DNA from: CAZEIW01 sp964512305
Lineage (GTDB): Bacteria > Pseudomonadota > Gammaproteobacteria > Burkholderiales > Burkholderiaceae_F
Length of the DNA stretch: 32,951 bases
Assembly (NCBI GenBank): GCA_964512305.1
Contig: CAZEIW010000168.1
Location: forward strand, 1 to 32,951
Direction of reading: 5' to 3'
Positions 15,679 through 24,446 of the stretch are shown here, piece by piece. The translations under genes were made by a program, and so were the position numbers. The notes under the pieces are model-generated. The model saw only the letters and a program-made list of their open reading frames with translations. It ran no database searches and was not told the origin of the DNA. The stretch's first letter is position 1; each line of letters begins with the position of its first letter.

Positions 15679-16716
15679 ATGATGGTTCCCGCCAGCGGCG
15701 GCAGCCGCCTGGGTGCGGCTTTCGTGGTCGCGCTCGTGGCCGTACTGGGCGCTGCGTTCGCCTCCCCGGCCTCGGCCCAGCAGCCGATCGTGATCAAGTT
15801 CAGCCACGTGGTGGCGGCCGATACGCCGAAAGGTCGCGCCGCCGAGCGCTTCAAGCAGCTCGCCGAGGAGCGCACCAAGGGCAAGGTCAAGGTCGAGGTG
15901 TACGCGAACAGCACGCTGTTCAAGGACAAGGAGGAGCTCGAGGCGCTGCAGCTGGGCTCGGTGCAGATGCTGGCGCCGTCGCTGGCCAAGTTCGGCCCGC
16001 TCGGGGTCAAGGAGTTCGAGGTGTTCGACATTCCCTACATGTTCCCGAGCACCGAGTTCCTGGAGCGGGTCGAGGAGGGCCCGATCGGCCACAAGCTGAT
16101 GGCCAAGCTCGAGACCAAGGGCATCACCGGGCTGGCATTCTGGGACAACGGCTTCAAGATCTTCAGCGCCAACAAGCCGCTGAACGCGCCGGGCGACCTC
16201 AAGGGGCTGAAGATGCGGATCCAGAGCTCGAAGGTGCTCGAGGCGCAGATGCGCGCGCTCGACGCGATCCCGCAGGTCATGGCGTTCGGCGACGTCTACC
16301 AGGGCTTGCAGACCGGCGTGGTCGACGGCACCGAGAATCCGTGGTCGAACATGTACACGCAGAAGATGCACGAGGTGCAGAAGTACGCGGTCGACACGTA
16401 TCACGGCTACCTGGGCTACGCGGTGATCGTCAACACCAAGTTCTGGAGCGGGCTGCCGCCCGACGTCCGGTCCGCGCTCGAATCGGCGATGAAGGACGCG
16501 ACCAAGTACGAGCACGAGATCGCACGCAAGGACAACGACGACGCGATGGCCGCGATCGACAAATCGGGCCGCACCAAGATCATCCGCCTCACGGCCGAGC
16601 AGCGGGCGGCCTGGGTGAAGGCGCTCCTCCCGGTTCGCAAGGAAGTGGCCGGGCGCGTCGGCGCCGACGTGATCGACGAGATCGTCAAGGAACAGGCGGC
16701 GGCCGGCGTGCACTGA
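15679..16716 (+). CDS. TRAP transporter periplasmic solute-binding protein (DctP family)
   Basis: The 345-residue protein starts with a Sec signal peptide: a hydrophobic core at about 11-28 and a likely cleavage after A33 (ASA/QQ). The mature part is a DctP-type receptor: VIKFSHVVAADTPKGRAAE, EALQLGSVQMLAPS, R180 in LKGLKMRIQSSK, and GLQTGVVDGTENPWSNMY. The arginine in that position normally makes the salt bridge to the ligand's carboxylate, so a mono- or dicarboxylate is expected. The exact ligand is not readable. The start at 15679 has a strong AAGGAG six bases upstream; a second ATG follows directly at 15682. It leads the dctPQM operon, and a strong hairpin lies between it and the small permease gene. 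Confidence 0.94.
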   Translation: MMVPASGGSRLGAAFVVALVAVLGAAFASPASAQQPIVIKFSHVVAADTPKGRAAERFKQLAEERTKGKVKVEVYANSTLFKDKEELEALQLGSVQMLAPSLAKFGPLGVKEFEVFDIPYMFPSTEFLERVEEGPIGHKLMAKLETKGITGLAFWDNGFKIFSANKPLNAPGDLKGLKMRIQSSKVLEAQMRALDAIPQVMAFGDVYQGLQTGVVDGTENPWSNMYTQKMHEVQKYAVDTYHGYLGYAVIVNTKFWSGLPPDVRSALESAMKDATKYEHEIARKDNDDAMAAIDKSGRTKIIRLTAEQRAAWVKALLPVRKEVAGRVGADVIDEIVKEQAAAGVH

Positions 16717-16737
16717 GCGTCTTCGAAGTCGACCAGG

Positions 16738-16755
16738 GCCGGCGCCCGCGCCGGC
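16738..16755. other. Intercistronic hairpin between TRAP receptor and permease genes
   Basis: GCCGGCGC (16738-16745) and GCGCCGGC (16748-16755) are perfect eight-base arms around CC; in RNA they would give a seven-pair stem with a four-base loop. It lies 22 bp after the receptor stop. No T-run follows, so full termination is unlikely. Comparable structures after transporter receptor genes often stabilise the upstream mRNA or thin out downstream transcription, matching the excess of receptor over permease. Confidence 0.5.
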
Positions 16756-16789
16756 TCCCCGCTTCGCTTCCCGACCGGACTTCCGACCC

Positions 16790-17365
16790 ATGCTGGCACT
16801 GAAGATTCTCGACCGCCTCGAGGAGATCCTGATCGGGACCCTGATGGCGGTGGCGACCGTCGTGATCTTCGCCTCGGTCGTGCTGCGCTTCCTGTCGACC
16901 GTGCCGCACGTCCAGGACTATGCGATCGGCCTGAACATGACCTGGGCGCAGGAGCTGTGCATCTTCCTGTTCGTGTGGATGTGCAAATTCGGCGCCGCCT
17001 ACGGCGTGCGCGCCGGCGTCCATGTCGGCGTCGACGTGTTGATCAATCGCCTGGCACCGCGGCCGCGCAAGGTGATCGTGACCCTGGGGCTGCTGGGCGG
17101 AGTGCTGTTCACCGGCGTGGTCGGCACCCTGGGGGCCATTTTCGTGTGGGAGATGGGCCACACCGACCAGACCTCCGAGGACATGGAATTGCCGATGTGG
17201 ATCGTCTACCTGTGCGTGCCGCTGGGCTCGTACTTGATGTGTTTCCGTTTCCTGCAGGTCCTCACGAGCTTCGTGCGCACCGGCGCGCTACCGCACCGCA
17301 CGCAGGAGCCGGCCGAACATCCTGAGGCCGCGACGGCGGGCGACGCGCAGGGGGGTCGTGCATGA
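16790..17365 (+). CDS. TRAP transporter small permease subunit (DctQ family)
   Basis: The 191-residue inner-membrane protein has four hydrophobic segments (roughly 12-35, 50-72, 93-118 and 133-160). It carries the DctQ landmarks TWAQELCIFLFVWMCKFGAA and GVRAGVHVGVDVLINRL. It pairs with the large DctM subunit to form the Na+-driven membrane complex. The C-terminal tail is Ala/Glu-rich and soluble. Its stop codon overlaps the dctM start (ATGA), giving translational coupling. Upstream are 73 bp with a strong hairpin and no clear Shine-Dalgarno, so lower expression than the receptor is likely. Confidence 0.92.
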   Translation: MLALKILDRLEEILIGTLMAVATVVIFASVVLRFLSTVPHVQDYAIGLNMTWAQELCIFLFVWMCKFGAAYGVRAGVHVGVDVLINRLAPRPRKVIVTLGLLGGVLFTGVVGTLGAIFVWEMGHTDQTSEDMELPMWIVYLCVPLGSYLMCFRFLQVLTSFVRTGALPHRTQEPAEHPEAATAGDAQGGRA

Positions 17366-18642
17366 ACGCGATGCTGATCTTCACCCTGCTGATCTTGCTG
17401 ATGCTCACCGGCATGCCGGTGTCGATCTCGCTCGGCCTGACGGTGCTGACCTACCTGTTCACGATGACGCAGGTGCCGATCGAATCCGTGGCGCTGAAGC
17501 TTTTCACCGGCATCGAGAACTTCGGGATCATGGCGATCCCGTTCTTCATCCTCGCCGGCACGCTGCTGACCCAGGGCGGCGTCGCCCGGCGCATGATTCA
17601 TTTCGCCACCACGATGGTCGGGCACCTGTACGGCGGGCTGGCGCTCGCCGGCATCATCGCGTGCGCGTTGTTCGCAGCCATTTCGGGTTCGTCGGTGGCG
17701 ACCGTGGCGGCGATCGGCTCGATCATCCTGCCGGAGATGGTGGCGCGCGGCTTCCCGAAGCGCTTCGCGGCCGGCGTCATCACGACCAGCGGCGCGCTCG
17801 GCATCCTGGTGCCGCCGTCGATCGTGATGGTGCTGTTCGCGGTGTCGACCAACAATTCGGTCGGCAAGCTGTTCGCCGCCGGCATCGTGCCGGGGCTGGT
17901 CCTGGCGCTGGCGCTGGGCACCACGACCTGGCTGATCGCGCGCCGGCGCAAGCTGCCGAGGCTTCCGCGGGCAACCTGGGCCGAGCGCTGGCAGGCGCTG
18001 CGCGAGGCCTCGTGGGGGCTGGCGCTCATCGTGGTGGTGATCGGCGGCATCTACTCGGGCGTGTTCACGCCGACCGAGGCCGCCGCCTGTGCCGCCGTGT
18101 ACTCGTTCATCGTCGTCGTGTTCGTCTACGGCGACCTGAAGCTGGCCCAGGTGCCGCGCGCGCTGCTCGACGCGGCGGCGATGAGCTCGATGCTGCTCTA
18201 CATCATCACCAACGCTGTCCTGTTCAGTTTCCTGATGACGAGCGAGAACATCCCGCAGAGCATGGCCGACTGGCTGACCGCTCAGGGCCTGGGGCCGATC
18301 GCGTTCCTGCTGGTCGTCAACGTCCTGCTGCTGGTGGCCGGCAACGTGATGGAGCCCAGCTCGATCGTGCTCATCCTGGCGCCGATCCTGCTGCCGGTGG
18401 CGGTGCGCCTGGGCATCGATCCGATCCACTTCGGCGTGCTGATGATGGTCAACATGGAGGTCGGGCTGTGCCACCCGCCGGTCGGCCTGAACCTGTACGT
18501 GGCGTCCGGCATCACGCACATGGGCATCACGGAACTGACCGTCGCCGTGCTCCCGTGGCTGCTCACGATGCTGGGCTTCCTGGTGCTGGTGACCTACTGG
18601 CCGGCGCTGTCGCTGGTGCTGCCGCAGCTGCTGCACCTTTAG
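17362..18642 (+). CDS. TRAP transporter large permease subunit (DctM family)
   Basis: The 426-residue, highly hydrophobic protein has about 11-12 membrane segments and is the translocating subunit of the TRAP system. DctM landmarks are LTGMPVSISLGLTVL, FGIMAIPFFILAGTLLTQGG, and SGSSVATVAAIGSIILPEM; then come GILVPPSIVMVLFAV, GVFTPTEAAACAAVYS, and GLCHPPVGLNLYVASG. The length is standard. The ATG overlaps the dctQ stop by four bases, with a CAGGGGGG Shine-Dalgarno. It is the last gene of the operon. The palindromic repeats that follow probably terminate the transcript. Confidence 0.95.
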   Translation: MNAMLIFTLLILLMLTGMPVSISLGLTVLTYLFTMTQVPIESVALKLFTGIENFGIMAIPFFILAGTLLTQGGVARRMIHFATTMVGHLYGGLALAGIIACALFAAISGSSVATVAAIGSIILPEMVARGFPKRFAAGVITTSGALGILVPPSIVMVLFAVSTNNSVGKLFAAGIVPGLVLALALGTTTWLIARRRKLPRLPRATWAERWQALREASWGLALIVVVIGGIYSGVFTPTEAAACAAVYSFIVVVFVYGDLKLAQVPRALLDAAAMSSMLLYIITNAVLFSFLMTSENIPQSMADWLTAQGLGPIAFLLVVNVLLLVAGNVMEPSSIVLILAPILLPVAVRLGIDPIHFGVLMMVNMEVGLCHPPVGLNLYVASGITHMGITELTVAVLPWLLTMLGFLVLVTYWPALSLVLPQLLHL

Positions 18643-18664
18643 ACGCGGCATTTACCCATAGCCG

Positions 18665-18893
18665 GCGTCATCCCCGGGCGCAGTCCCGGGGATCCACGTC
18701 GGTGCGAGGTGGAGGCGCTTCAGTCCTGCGCCGACCCCCGGGTCAAGCCCGGGGGCAGGCTTACGGATGGCCGGGACAAGCCCGGCCATGACAATGCGAT
18801 TGGCGTCCTCGGTAGCAGGCGTCATCCCCGGGCGCAGTCCCGGGGATCCGTAAGCCTGCCCTCGGGCCCGACCCGGGGCTTGACCTGGGGGTC
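18665..18893. repeat. REP-like palindromic repeat cluster (copies A1, B1, C1, A2, B')
   Basis: The 274-bp convergent gap between dctM and the aquaporin gene holds several related palindromes. A1 (18665-18695) and A2 (18819-18849) are identical 31-base units, each an imperfect palindrome around CCCCGGG/CCCGGGG. B1 (18728-18760) is a 33-base palindrome with arms CCCCCGGG and CCCGGGGG around TCAAG. C1 (18765-18794) is GGCCGGG-ACAAG-CCCGGCC with flanks. B' (18854-18893) is a diverged inverted copy of B1. CAGGCTTACGGAT (18756-18768) is exactly complementary to ATCCGTAAGCCTG (18846-18858), so the cluster can fold into one long hairpin. B1 recurs identically at 26582-26614. No gene is credible here. 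Confidence 0.85.
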
Positions 18894-18916
18894 GTCGTGA
18901 ACTGCGTGCGCTCCGG

Positions 18917-19606
18917 TCAGTTCCCGCTCCTGCCGATGAACCGGTACACCGCCGCGCCGAGCGCTCCGCCGGCGATCGGCGCCACCCAGAAAGCCCACAG
19001 CTGCTCCAGTGCCCAGCCGCCGGCAAAGAGAGCGACCCCGGTGCTGCGCGCCGGGTTCACCGACGTGTTGGTCACCGGGATGCTGATCAGGTGGATCAGC
19101 GTGAGCGCCAGTCCGATGGCGATCGGCGCGAAGCCCTTGGGCGCGCGCTCGTCCGTTGCGCCCAGGATGACGACCAGGAACATCGCGCTCATCACCACCT
19201 CGCACACCAGCGCGGCTCCGAGCGAGTACCCGCCCGGGGAGTGCGCGCCGTAGCCGTTCGAGGCGAAGCCGCCTGCGAGGTCGAAGCCGGCCTTGCCGCT
19301 GGCGATCAGGTAGAGCACCGCGCCGGCCGCAACGCCTCCCAGCACCTGGGCGACGATGTACGGCAGGAGCTGGTTCGCCGGGAATCGGCCTCCGGCCCAA
19401 AGACCGACCGAAACCGCCGGATTCAGGTGGCAGCCGCTGATGTGCCCGATCGCAAACGCCATGGTCAGCACCGTCAGGCCGAACGCGAGCGCGACACCCG
19501 CGAAGCCGATCCCCAACCCGGGAAACGCGGCGGCCAGGACGGCGCTGCCGCAGCCGCCCAGCACGAGCCAGAACGTTCCGACGAACTCGGCTCCATATTT
19601 CTGCAT
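18917..19606 (-). CDS. aqpZ: Aquaporin Z
   Basis: The 229-residue inner-membrane water channel has six hydrophobic segments and two NPA loops: GCHLNPAVSVG (NPA at 62-64) and NTSVNPARSTG (NPA at 183-185). The selectivity filter residues F42, H171, T180 and R186 correspond to F43, H174, T183 and R189 of the Escherichia coli protein, the water-selective set rather than the glycerol set. The ATG at 19606 has a GGGGGGAG Shine-Dalgarno and gives the normal length; an in-frame extension upstream would add 22 charged residues. It lies 121 bp downstream of the acyl-CoA ligase on the same strand and converges with dctM across the repeat cluster. Confidence 0.96.
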   Translation of the reverse strand: MQKYGAEFVGTFWLVLGGCGSAVLAAAFPGLGIGFAGVALAFGLTVLTMAFAIGHISGCHLNPAVSVGLWAGGRFPANQLLPYIVAQVLGGVAAGAVLYLIASGKAGFDLAGGFASNGYGAHSPGGYSLGAALVCEVVMSAMFLVVILGATDERAPKGFAPIAIGLALTLIHLISIPVTNTSVNPARSTGVALFAGGWALEQLWAFWVAPIAGGALGAAVYRFIGRSGN

Positions 19607-19727
19607 GACTCTCCCCCCTCGAAAGTTCGAACGCGCTACGTGTGAAATTGCAAGACGTTCACCCGCGCGCAACTCCCCTTTCCCGCGCGTGCGCGCCGGA
19701 GAGGCGAGAGCGTGCGAGGCCTGACGA

Positions 19728-21392
19728 CTACACGTCGATCGCCGACATCGACTTCGCCTTCTGTCGCAGCAGGAACTTCTGGATCTTGCCGGTCGACGTC
19801 TTGGGCACCGGGCCGAACACGATGCTCTTGGGCATCTTGAAGCCGGCGAGGTGCTTGCGGCAGAAAGCGAGCAGCTCGTCGGCCCCGATCTGCGCGCCTT
19901 CCTTCAACTCGACGAACGCGCATGGGGTCTCGCCCCACTTCGGGTCGGGCTGCGCGACCACGGCGGCGGCAATCACCGCCGGATGCCGGTACAGCACGTC
20001 CTCGATCTCGATCGACGAGATGTTCTCCCCGCCCGAAATGATGATGTCCTTGCTGCGGTCCTTGATGCGGAAGTACCCGTCGTCCTGCTTGACCGCCAGG
20101 TCGCCGGTGTGGAACCAGCCGCCGGCGAACGCTTCCCGGGTCGCGGCCGGATTCTTCAGGTAACCCTTCATCATGATGTTGCCGCGGAACATCACCTCGC
20201 CCAGCGTCTCGCCGTCGGCCGGCACCGGCCGCATCGTCTCGGGATCGATCACGTCGACCGCTTCCTGCATCGGGTAGCGAACGCCCTGGCGCCCGTTCTT
20301 CACGGCGCGCTCGCCGACGTCGAGCCGGCTCCACGAGGGCTGCCTGGCGCACACCGTCGCAGGCCCGTAAACCTCGGTCAGGCCGTAGACGTGGGTCAGG
20401 TCGAACCCCATCCGGTCCATGCCCTCGATCATCGAGGCCGGGGGCGCCGCCGCGGCCACCATCGCATGGACCTTGTGCCCGATGCCGCGCTTGAGCTCGT
20501 CCGCGGCGTTGATTAGCATCGAGTGCACGATCGGCGCGCCGCAGTAGTGCGTCACCTGGTGCTCACGGATCGCATCGAAGACCGGGCGCGCCTCGACCCG
20601 CCGCAGGCACACGTTGACGCCGGCCATTGCTGCCACGGTCCAGGGGAAGCACCACCCGTTGCAGTGGAACATCGGCAGCGTCCAGAGATAGACCGGGTGG
20701 TGCGGCATGGCCCAGACCAGGATGTTGGACACCGCGTTCAGGTACGCGCCGCGGTGGTGGTAGACCACACCCTTCGGGTTGCCCGTCGTGCCGGACGTGT
20801 AGTTGAGCGCGATCGCGCCCCATTCGTCGGCGGGCGGCTGCCAGGCGAAATCCGGCGCACCGCCCTGCAGCAGCGTCTCGTAGTCGGAATCGCCGACCGG
20901 ATCGCCCGCGCCCTCGAACACGGGGTCGTCGACGCGCACGACCTCGATCGGGCGCGCCGGGTCGCGCCGCGCCGCCAGCGCGGCCGCGGCCAGCGCGCCG
21001 AACTCCCGATCGACGATCAGCAGCTTCGCCTCGCCGTGTTCGAGCATGAACGCGATCGATGCCGCGTCCAGGCGCGTGTTGAGCGTGTTGAGCACGCAGC
21101 CCGCCATCGGCACGCCGAAGTGCGCCTCGACCATCTCGGGCGTGTTGGCCAGCATGGCCGCGACGGTGTCGCCGCCGCCGAGGCCGCGCCGCGCGAGCGC
21201 ACCCGCCAGGCGCCGGCAGCGCTGATAAAGCTCGGACCAGGTGCGCCGGATCGCGCGCTCGCCGCTGCCGTGCACGACCGCGGGCAGGTCGGGAAACACG
21301 CTGGCCGAGCGCTCGAGAAAGGTCAGCGGTGAGAGCGGCGCGTAATTGGCGGCCACGCGCTCGAGGCCGGCGTCGAACAGCGAGCTGGGCAT
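19728..21392 (-). CDS. AMP-forming acyl-CoA ligase (DmdB/AAE-like)
   Basis: The 554-residue enzyme activates a carboxylic acid to its acyl-AMP and then acyl-CoA. Motifs are LNYTSGTTGNPKGVVYHHRG (phosphate-binding loop), PMFHCNGWCFPWTVAAMAG, THVYGLTEVYGPA, GWFHTGDLAVKQDDGYFRIK, DRSKDIIISGGENISSIEIE, and K536 in PKTSTGKIQKFLLR. The HCNGW segment and the LNTLNTRLDAASIAFML region place it with the family containing DmdB and plant acyl-activating enzymes, usually for medium-chain, branched or aromatic-side-chain acids. The substrate cannot be fixed. The ATG at 21392 has GGAG six bases upstream. It lies 74 bp after the deacetylase-like gene on the same strand; K536 is the lysine that acetylation commonly silences in such enzymes. 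Confidence 0.92.
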   Translation of the reverse strand: MPSSLFDAGLERVAANYAPLSPLTFLERSASVFPDLPAVVHGSGERAIRRTWSELYQRCRRLAGALARRGLGGGDTVAAMLANTPEMVEAHFGVPMAGCVLNTLNTRLDAASIAFMLEHGEAKLLIVDREFGALAAAALAARRDPARPIEVVRVDDPVFEGAGDPVGDSDYETLLQGGAPDFAWQPPADEWGAIALNYTSGTTGNPKGVVYHHRGAYLNAVSNILVWAMPHHPVYLWTLPMFHCNGWCFPWTVAAMAGVNVCLRRVEARPVFDAIREHQVTHYCGAPIVHSMLINAADELKRGIGHKVHAMVAAAAPPASMIEGMDRMGFDLTHVYGLTEVYGPATVCARQPSWSRLDVGERAVKNGRQGVRYPMQEAVDVIDPETMRPVPADGETLGEVMFRGNIMMKGYLKNPAATREAFAGGWFHTGDLAVKQDDGYFRIKDRSKDIIISGGENISSIEIEDVLYRHPAVIAAAVVAQPDPKWGETPCAFVELKEGAQIGADELLAFCRKHLAGFKMPKSIVFGPVPKTSTGKIQKFLLRQKAKSMSAIDV

Positions 21393-21466
21393 CGCAAACT
21401 CCGGTGGTCGGGTAGGGATGGGTTGGGTAGGCCGCACGCGCCCGCGCTCGTGCCGGAGGTGGCGCG

Positions 21467-22390
21467 TCAGAGCTGGGCCAGCGTTCGCACGTGCGCGACG
21501 ACGCTGCGGCCGAGCGCGCTCAGGTTGTAGCCGCCCTCGAGCGTGCTGACGATGCGGCCGCCGCCATGGCGCGCGGCGAGCGACCGCATGCGGGCGGTCA
21601 TGAAAGCGTAGTCGGCCTCGACCAGGCTCATCTGGCCGATGTCGTCCTCGCGGTGGGCGTCGAATCCGGCCGAGATGAAGACCATCTGGGGCTGGAAGGC
21701 TTCCAGCCGCGGCATCCAGACCTCGTCGACGACCTTGCGCACGACGTCGCCGCCGGTTCCGGCGGGAAGCGGCACGTTCACCATGTTTTTCGCGGGATTG
21801 TCGGTGCCGGCGTACGGATAAAACGGATGCTGGAAGAAGCTGGCCATCAGCACCCGCTCGTCGCCGCTGAAGATCTCCTCGGTCCCGTTGCCATGATGCA
21901 CGTCGAAGTCGATCACCGCGACCCGTTCCAGCCCATGCACCTCCAGCGCATGCAGCGCGCCGATGGCGACGTTGTTGAGCAGGCAGAAGCCCATCGCCGC
22001 GTCCGGACGCGCGTGGTGCCCCGGCGGGCGCACCGCGCAGAACGCGTTGCCGAGCTCGCCGCCGACCACGCGGTCGGTGGCTTCGACGACCGCGCCCGCG
22101 GCGCGCAGCGCCGCGCCCCAGGACCTCGGATTCATCGAGGTATCGGGGTCGAGCGCCGCATAGCCGCGCTCTGGTATTCTGCACCGCAGCGCCTCGATGT
22201 ATTCGGGATCGTGCGCGCGGGCGAGCGCTTCCAGCGACGCCTGCGGCGCGTCGATGTGGACCAGATGCGGCGCCAGTCCGGAGACGATCAGCTGGTCGTG
22301 GATCGCCGCCAGCCGCGCGGGACATTCCGGGTGCCAGGCGCCCATCTCGTGCGCCGCGCATTCGGCGTGCGTCAACAGCCCGGTGTGCAC
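21467..22390 (-). CDS. Class II histone-deacetylase-like Zn deacetylase (AcuC/HDAC family)
   Basis: The 307-residue protein has all core HDAC motifs. They are AVRPPGHHARPDAAMGFC (H125 and H126), VIDFDVHHGNGTEEIF (zinc ligands D163 and H165), ISAGFDAHREDDIG (zinc ligand D244), and STLEGGYNLSAL with the catalytic tyrosine region. Bacterial members remove acetyl or other acyl groups from lysines, polyamines or small amides. The start is taken as the GTG at 22390, preceded by AAGGGG at good spacing; it opens the family N-terminus HTGLLTHAECAAHEMG. Frames further upstream run into the divergent MoxR gene. It is probably co-transcribed with the acyl-CoA ligase 74 bp downstream, so the ligase is a plausible substrate, as AcuC acts on acetyl-CoA synthetase in Bacillus. 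Confidence 0.9.
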   Translation of the reverse strand: MHTGLLTHAECAAHEMGAWHPECPARLAAIHDQLIVSGLAPHLVHIDAPQASLEALARAHDPEYIEALRCRIPERGYAALDPDTSMNPRSWGAALRAAGAVVEATDRVVGGELGNAFCAVRPPGHHARPDAAMGFCLLNNVAIGALHALEVHGLERVAVIDFDVHHGNGTEEIFSGDERVLMASFFQHPFYPYAGTDNPAKNMVNVPLPAGTGGDVVRKVVDEVWMPRLEAFQPQMVFISAGFDAHREDDIGQMSLVEADYAFMTARMRSLAARHGGGRIVSTLEGGYNLSALGRSVVAHVRTLAQL

Positions 22391-22473
22391 AGTTGAAGCC
22401 CCTTCTCGAATCCAGTGTCCCAAGCACGGGCACCGCGCCGATCGCCGCCGCGGATCGCTCCTCAGGAAGCACC

Positions 22474-23397
<924 letters not shown>

Positions 23398-23431
23398 GAA
23401 CGCCCTTTGCGCCCGGCGCAAAGGCAGCCCG

Positions 23432-24442
23432 ATGGGCACGCTGACCCAGTCCCTGCGGCTGCGCCTCGCGGCCCGGCTGACACGGCGCACGGGCGTCGAT
23501 CTGGGCGAGATCACGCTCGACCGGCGCCGCGTCTTCATCCTGCCGACGCGGCCTGGCCTGCTGTTCGCGGCCGTGATGATGGTGCTGCTGTTCGGCTCGA
23601 TCAACTACGCGCTGCAGCTGGGCTACCTGTTGACCTTCCTCGTGACCAGCATCGCGCTGGTCGGCATGTACCACACTCACCGCAACCTGTCGCGGCTGCA
23701 GCTCAAGGGGCAGCGCGCGGCCCCGGTTCACGCCGGCGAAACGGCATCGTTCGAGCTCCTGATCAGCAACCCGACGCCGGAAGCGCGCTTCGCGCTCAAT
23801 TTCGCGCTGCTGATGCCGACGCGCCGCAAGCGCCGGCACGGCAAGGTCGAGCGTCCGATGCGCGGCGTCTGGGTCGACGTGCCGGCTGCCAGCACGGCAC
23901 AGGTCGGCATCGGGATGCCGACCCGGCGGCGCGGCCGGCGGCCGTGCCCGCGAATCCGCATCGGAACCCGCTATCCCTTCGGCTTGTGGGAAGCCTGGGC
24001 CTACCTCACGCCGTCGCTGTCGGCGATCGTCTACCCCACACCCGAGGCCGATCCGCCGCCGCTGCCGCTGGGCGGGGGCGGCGACCTGAGCGAATCGGCC
24101 GCTCTGATCGCCGGCGGAGACGACTTCGGCGGCGTGAGACCGTACCAGCCGGGCGACCCGCGCCGGGCGATCGCCTGGAAGCTCGCAGCCCGCAGCGACG
24201 AGCTGACGGTCCGGCTGTTCGAATCGAACGCCGGCGAGGAGATCGTGCTCGACTTCGATGCCATGCCGTCGTCGCTGGGCATCGAGGCGAGGCTCTCGCG
24301 CCTGACGAGCTGGGTGCTGATGGCCGAGGCCGCCAACCTGCGCTACGGCCTGATGCTGCCGGGCGCAGCGCTGCTTCCCGGATCGGGCGCGCGGCACCGC
24401 GAGCGCTGCCTGGAAACACTGGCGCTCTTCCGGGCGGACTAG
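23432..24442 (+). CDS. DUF58 domain membrane-anchored protein
   Basis: The 336-residue protein has two membrane segments at about 40-58 and 62-82 (PGLLFAAVMMVLLFGSIN onwards), followed by a soluble region. The DUF58 signature appears as DDFGGVRPYQPGDPRRAIAW, then KLAARSDELTVRLFE. Proteins of this type usually lie between a MoxR ATPase and a transglutaminase gene, and this operon has exactly that order. The molecular role is unknown; VWA-like metal binding and complex formation with MoxR are proposed for the family. It starts 34 bp after moxR and ends four bases before the likely TTG start of the next gene. Confidence 0.9.
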   Translation: MGTLTQSLRLRLAARLTRRTGVDLGEITLDRRRVFILPTRPGLLFAAVMMVLLFGSINYALQLGYLLTFLVTSIALVGMYHTHRNLSRLQLKGQRAAPVHAGETASFELLISNPTPEARFALNFALLMPTRRKRRHGKVERPMRGVWVDVPAASTAQVGIGMPTRRRGRRPCPRIRIGTRYPFGLWEAWAYLTPSLSAIVYPTPEADPPPLPLGGGGDLSESAALIAGGDDFGGVRPYQPGDPRRAIAWKLAARSDELTVRLFESNAGEEIVLDFDAMPSSLGIEARLSRLTSWVLMAEAANLRYGLMLPGAALLPGSGARHRERCLETLALFRAD

Positions 24443-24446
24443 GGTC

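Noticed and set aside
18665..18893. Possible CRISPR array
   Set aside because: Repeat units are palindromic, differ in type and orientation, and have irregular spacing; no cas genes are nearby. REP-like elements explain them better.
18709..18900. Short open frame inside the repeat cluster
   Set aside because: It is made entirely of repeat sequence and has no Shine-Dalgarno sequence.
1139..21392. A dispersed DMSP demethylation (dmd) cluster from DmdC-like, DmdB-like and crotonase genes
   Set aside because: The genes are far apart on different transcripts, no DmdA is present, and the crotonase is ECHDC3-like rather than DmdD. The similarities reflect broad families.
22393..22473. TTG-initiated N-terminal extension of MoxR
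   Set aside because: It has no Shine-Dalgarno and is unlike the family. The ATG at 22474 has AGGAAG at good spacing.
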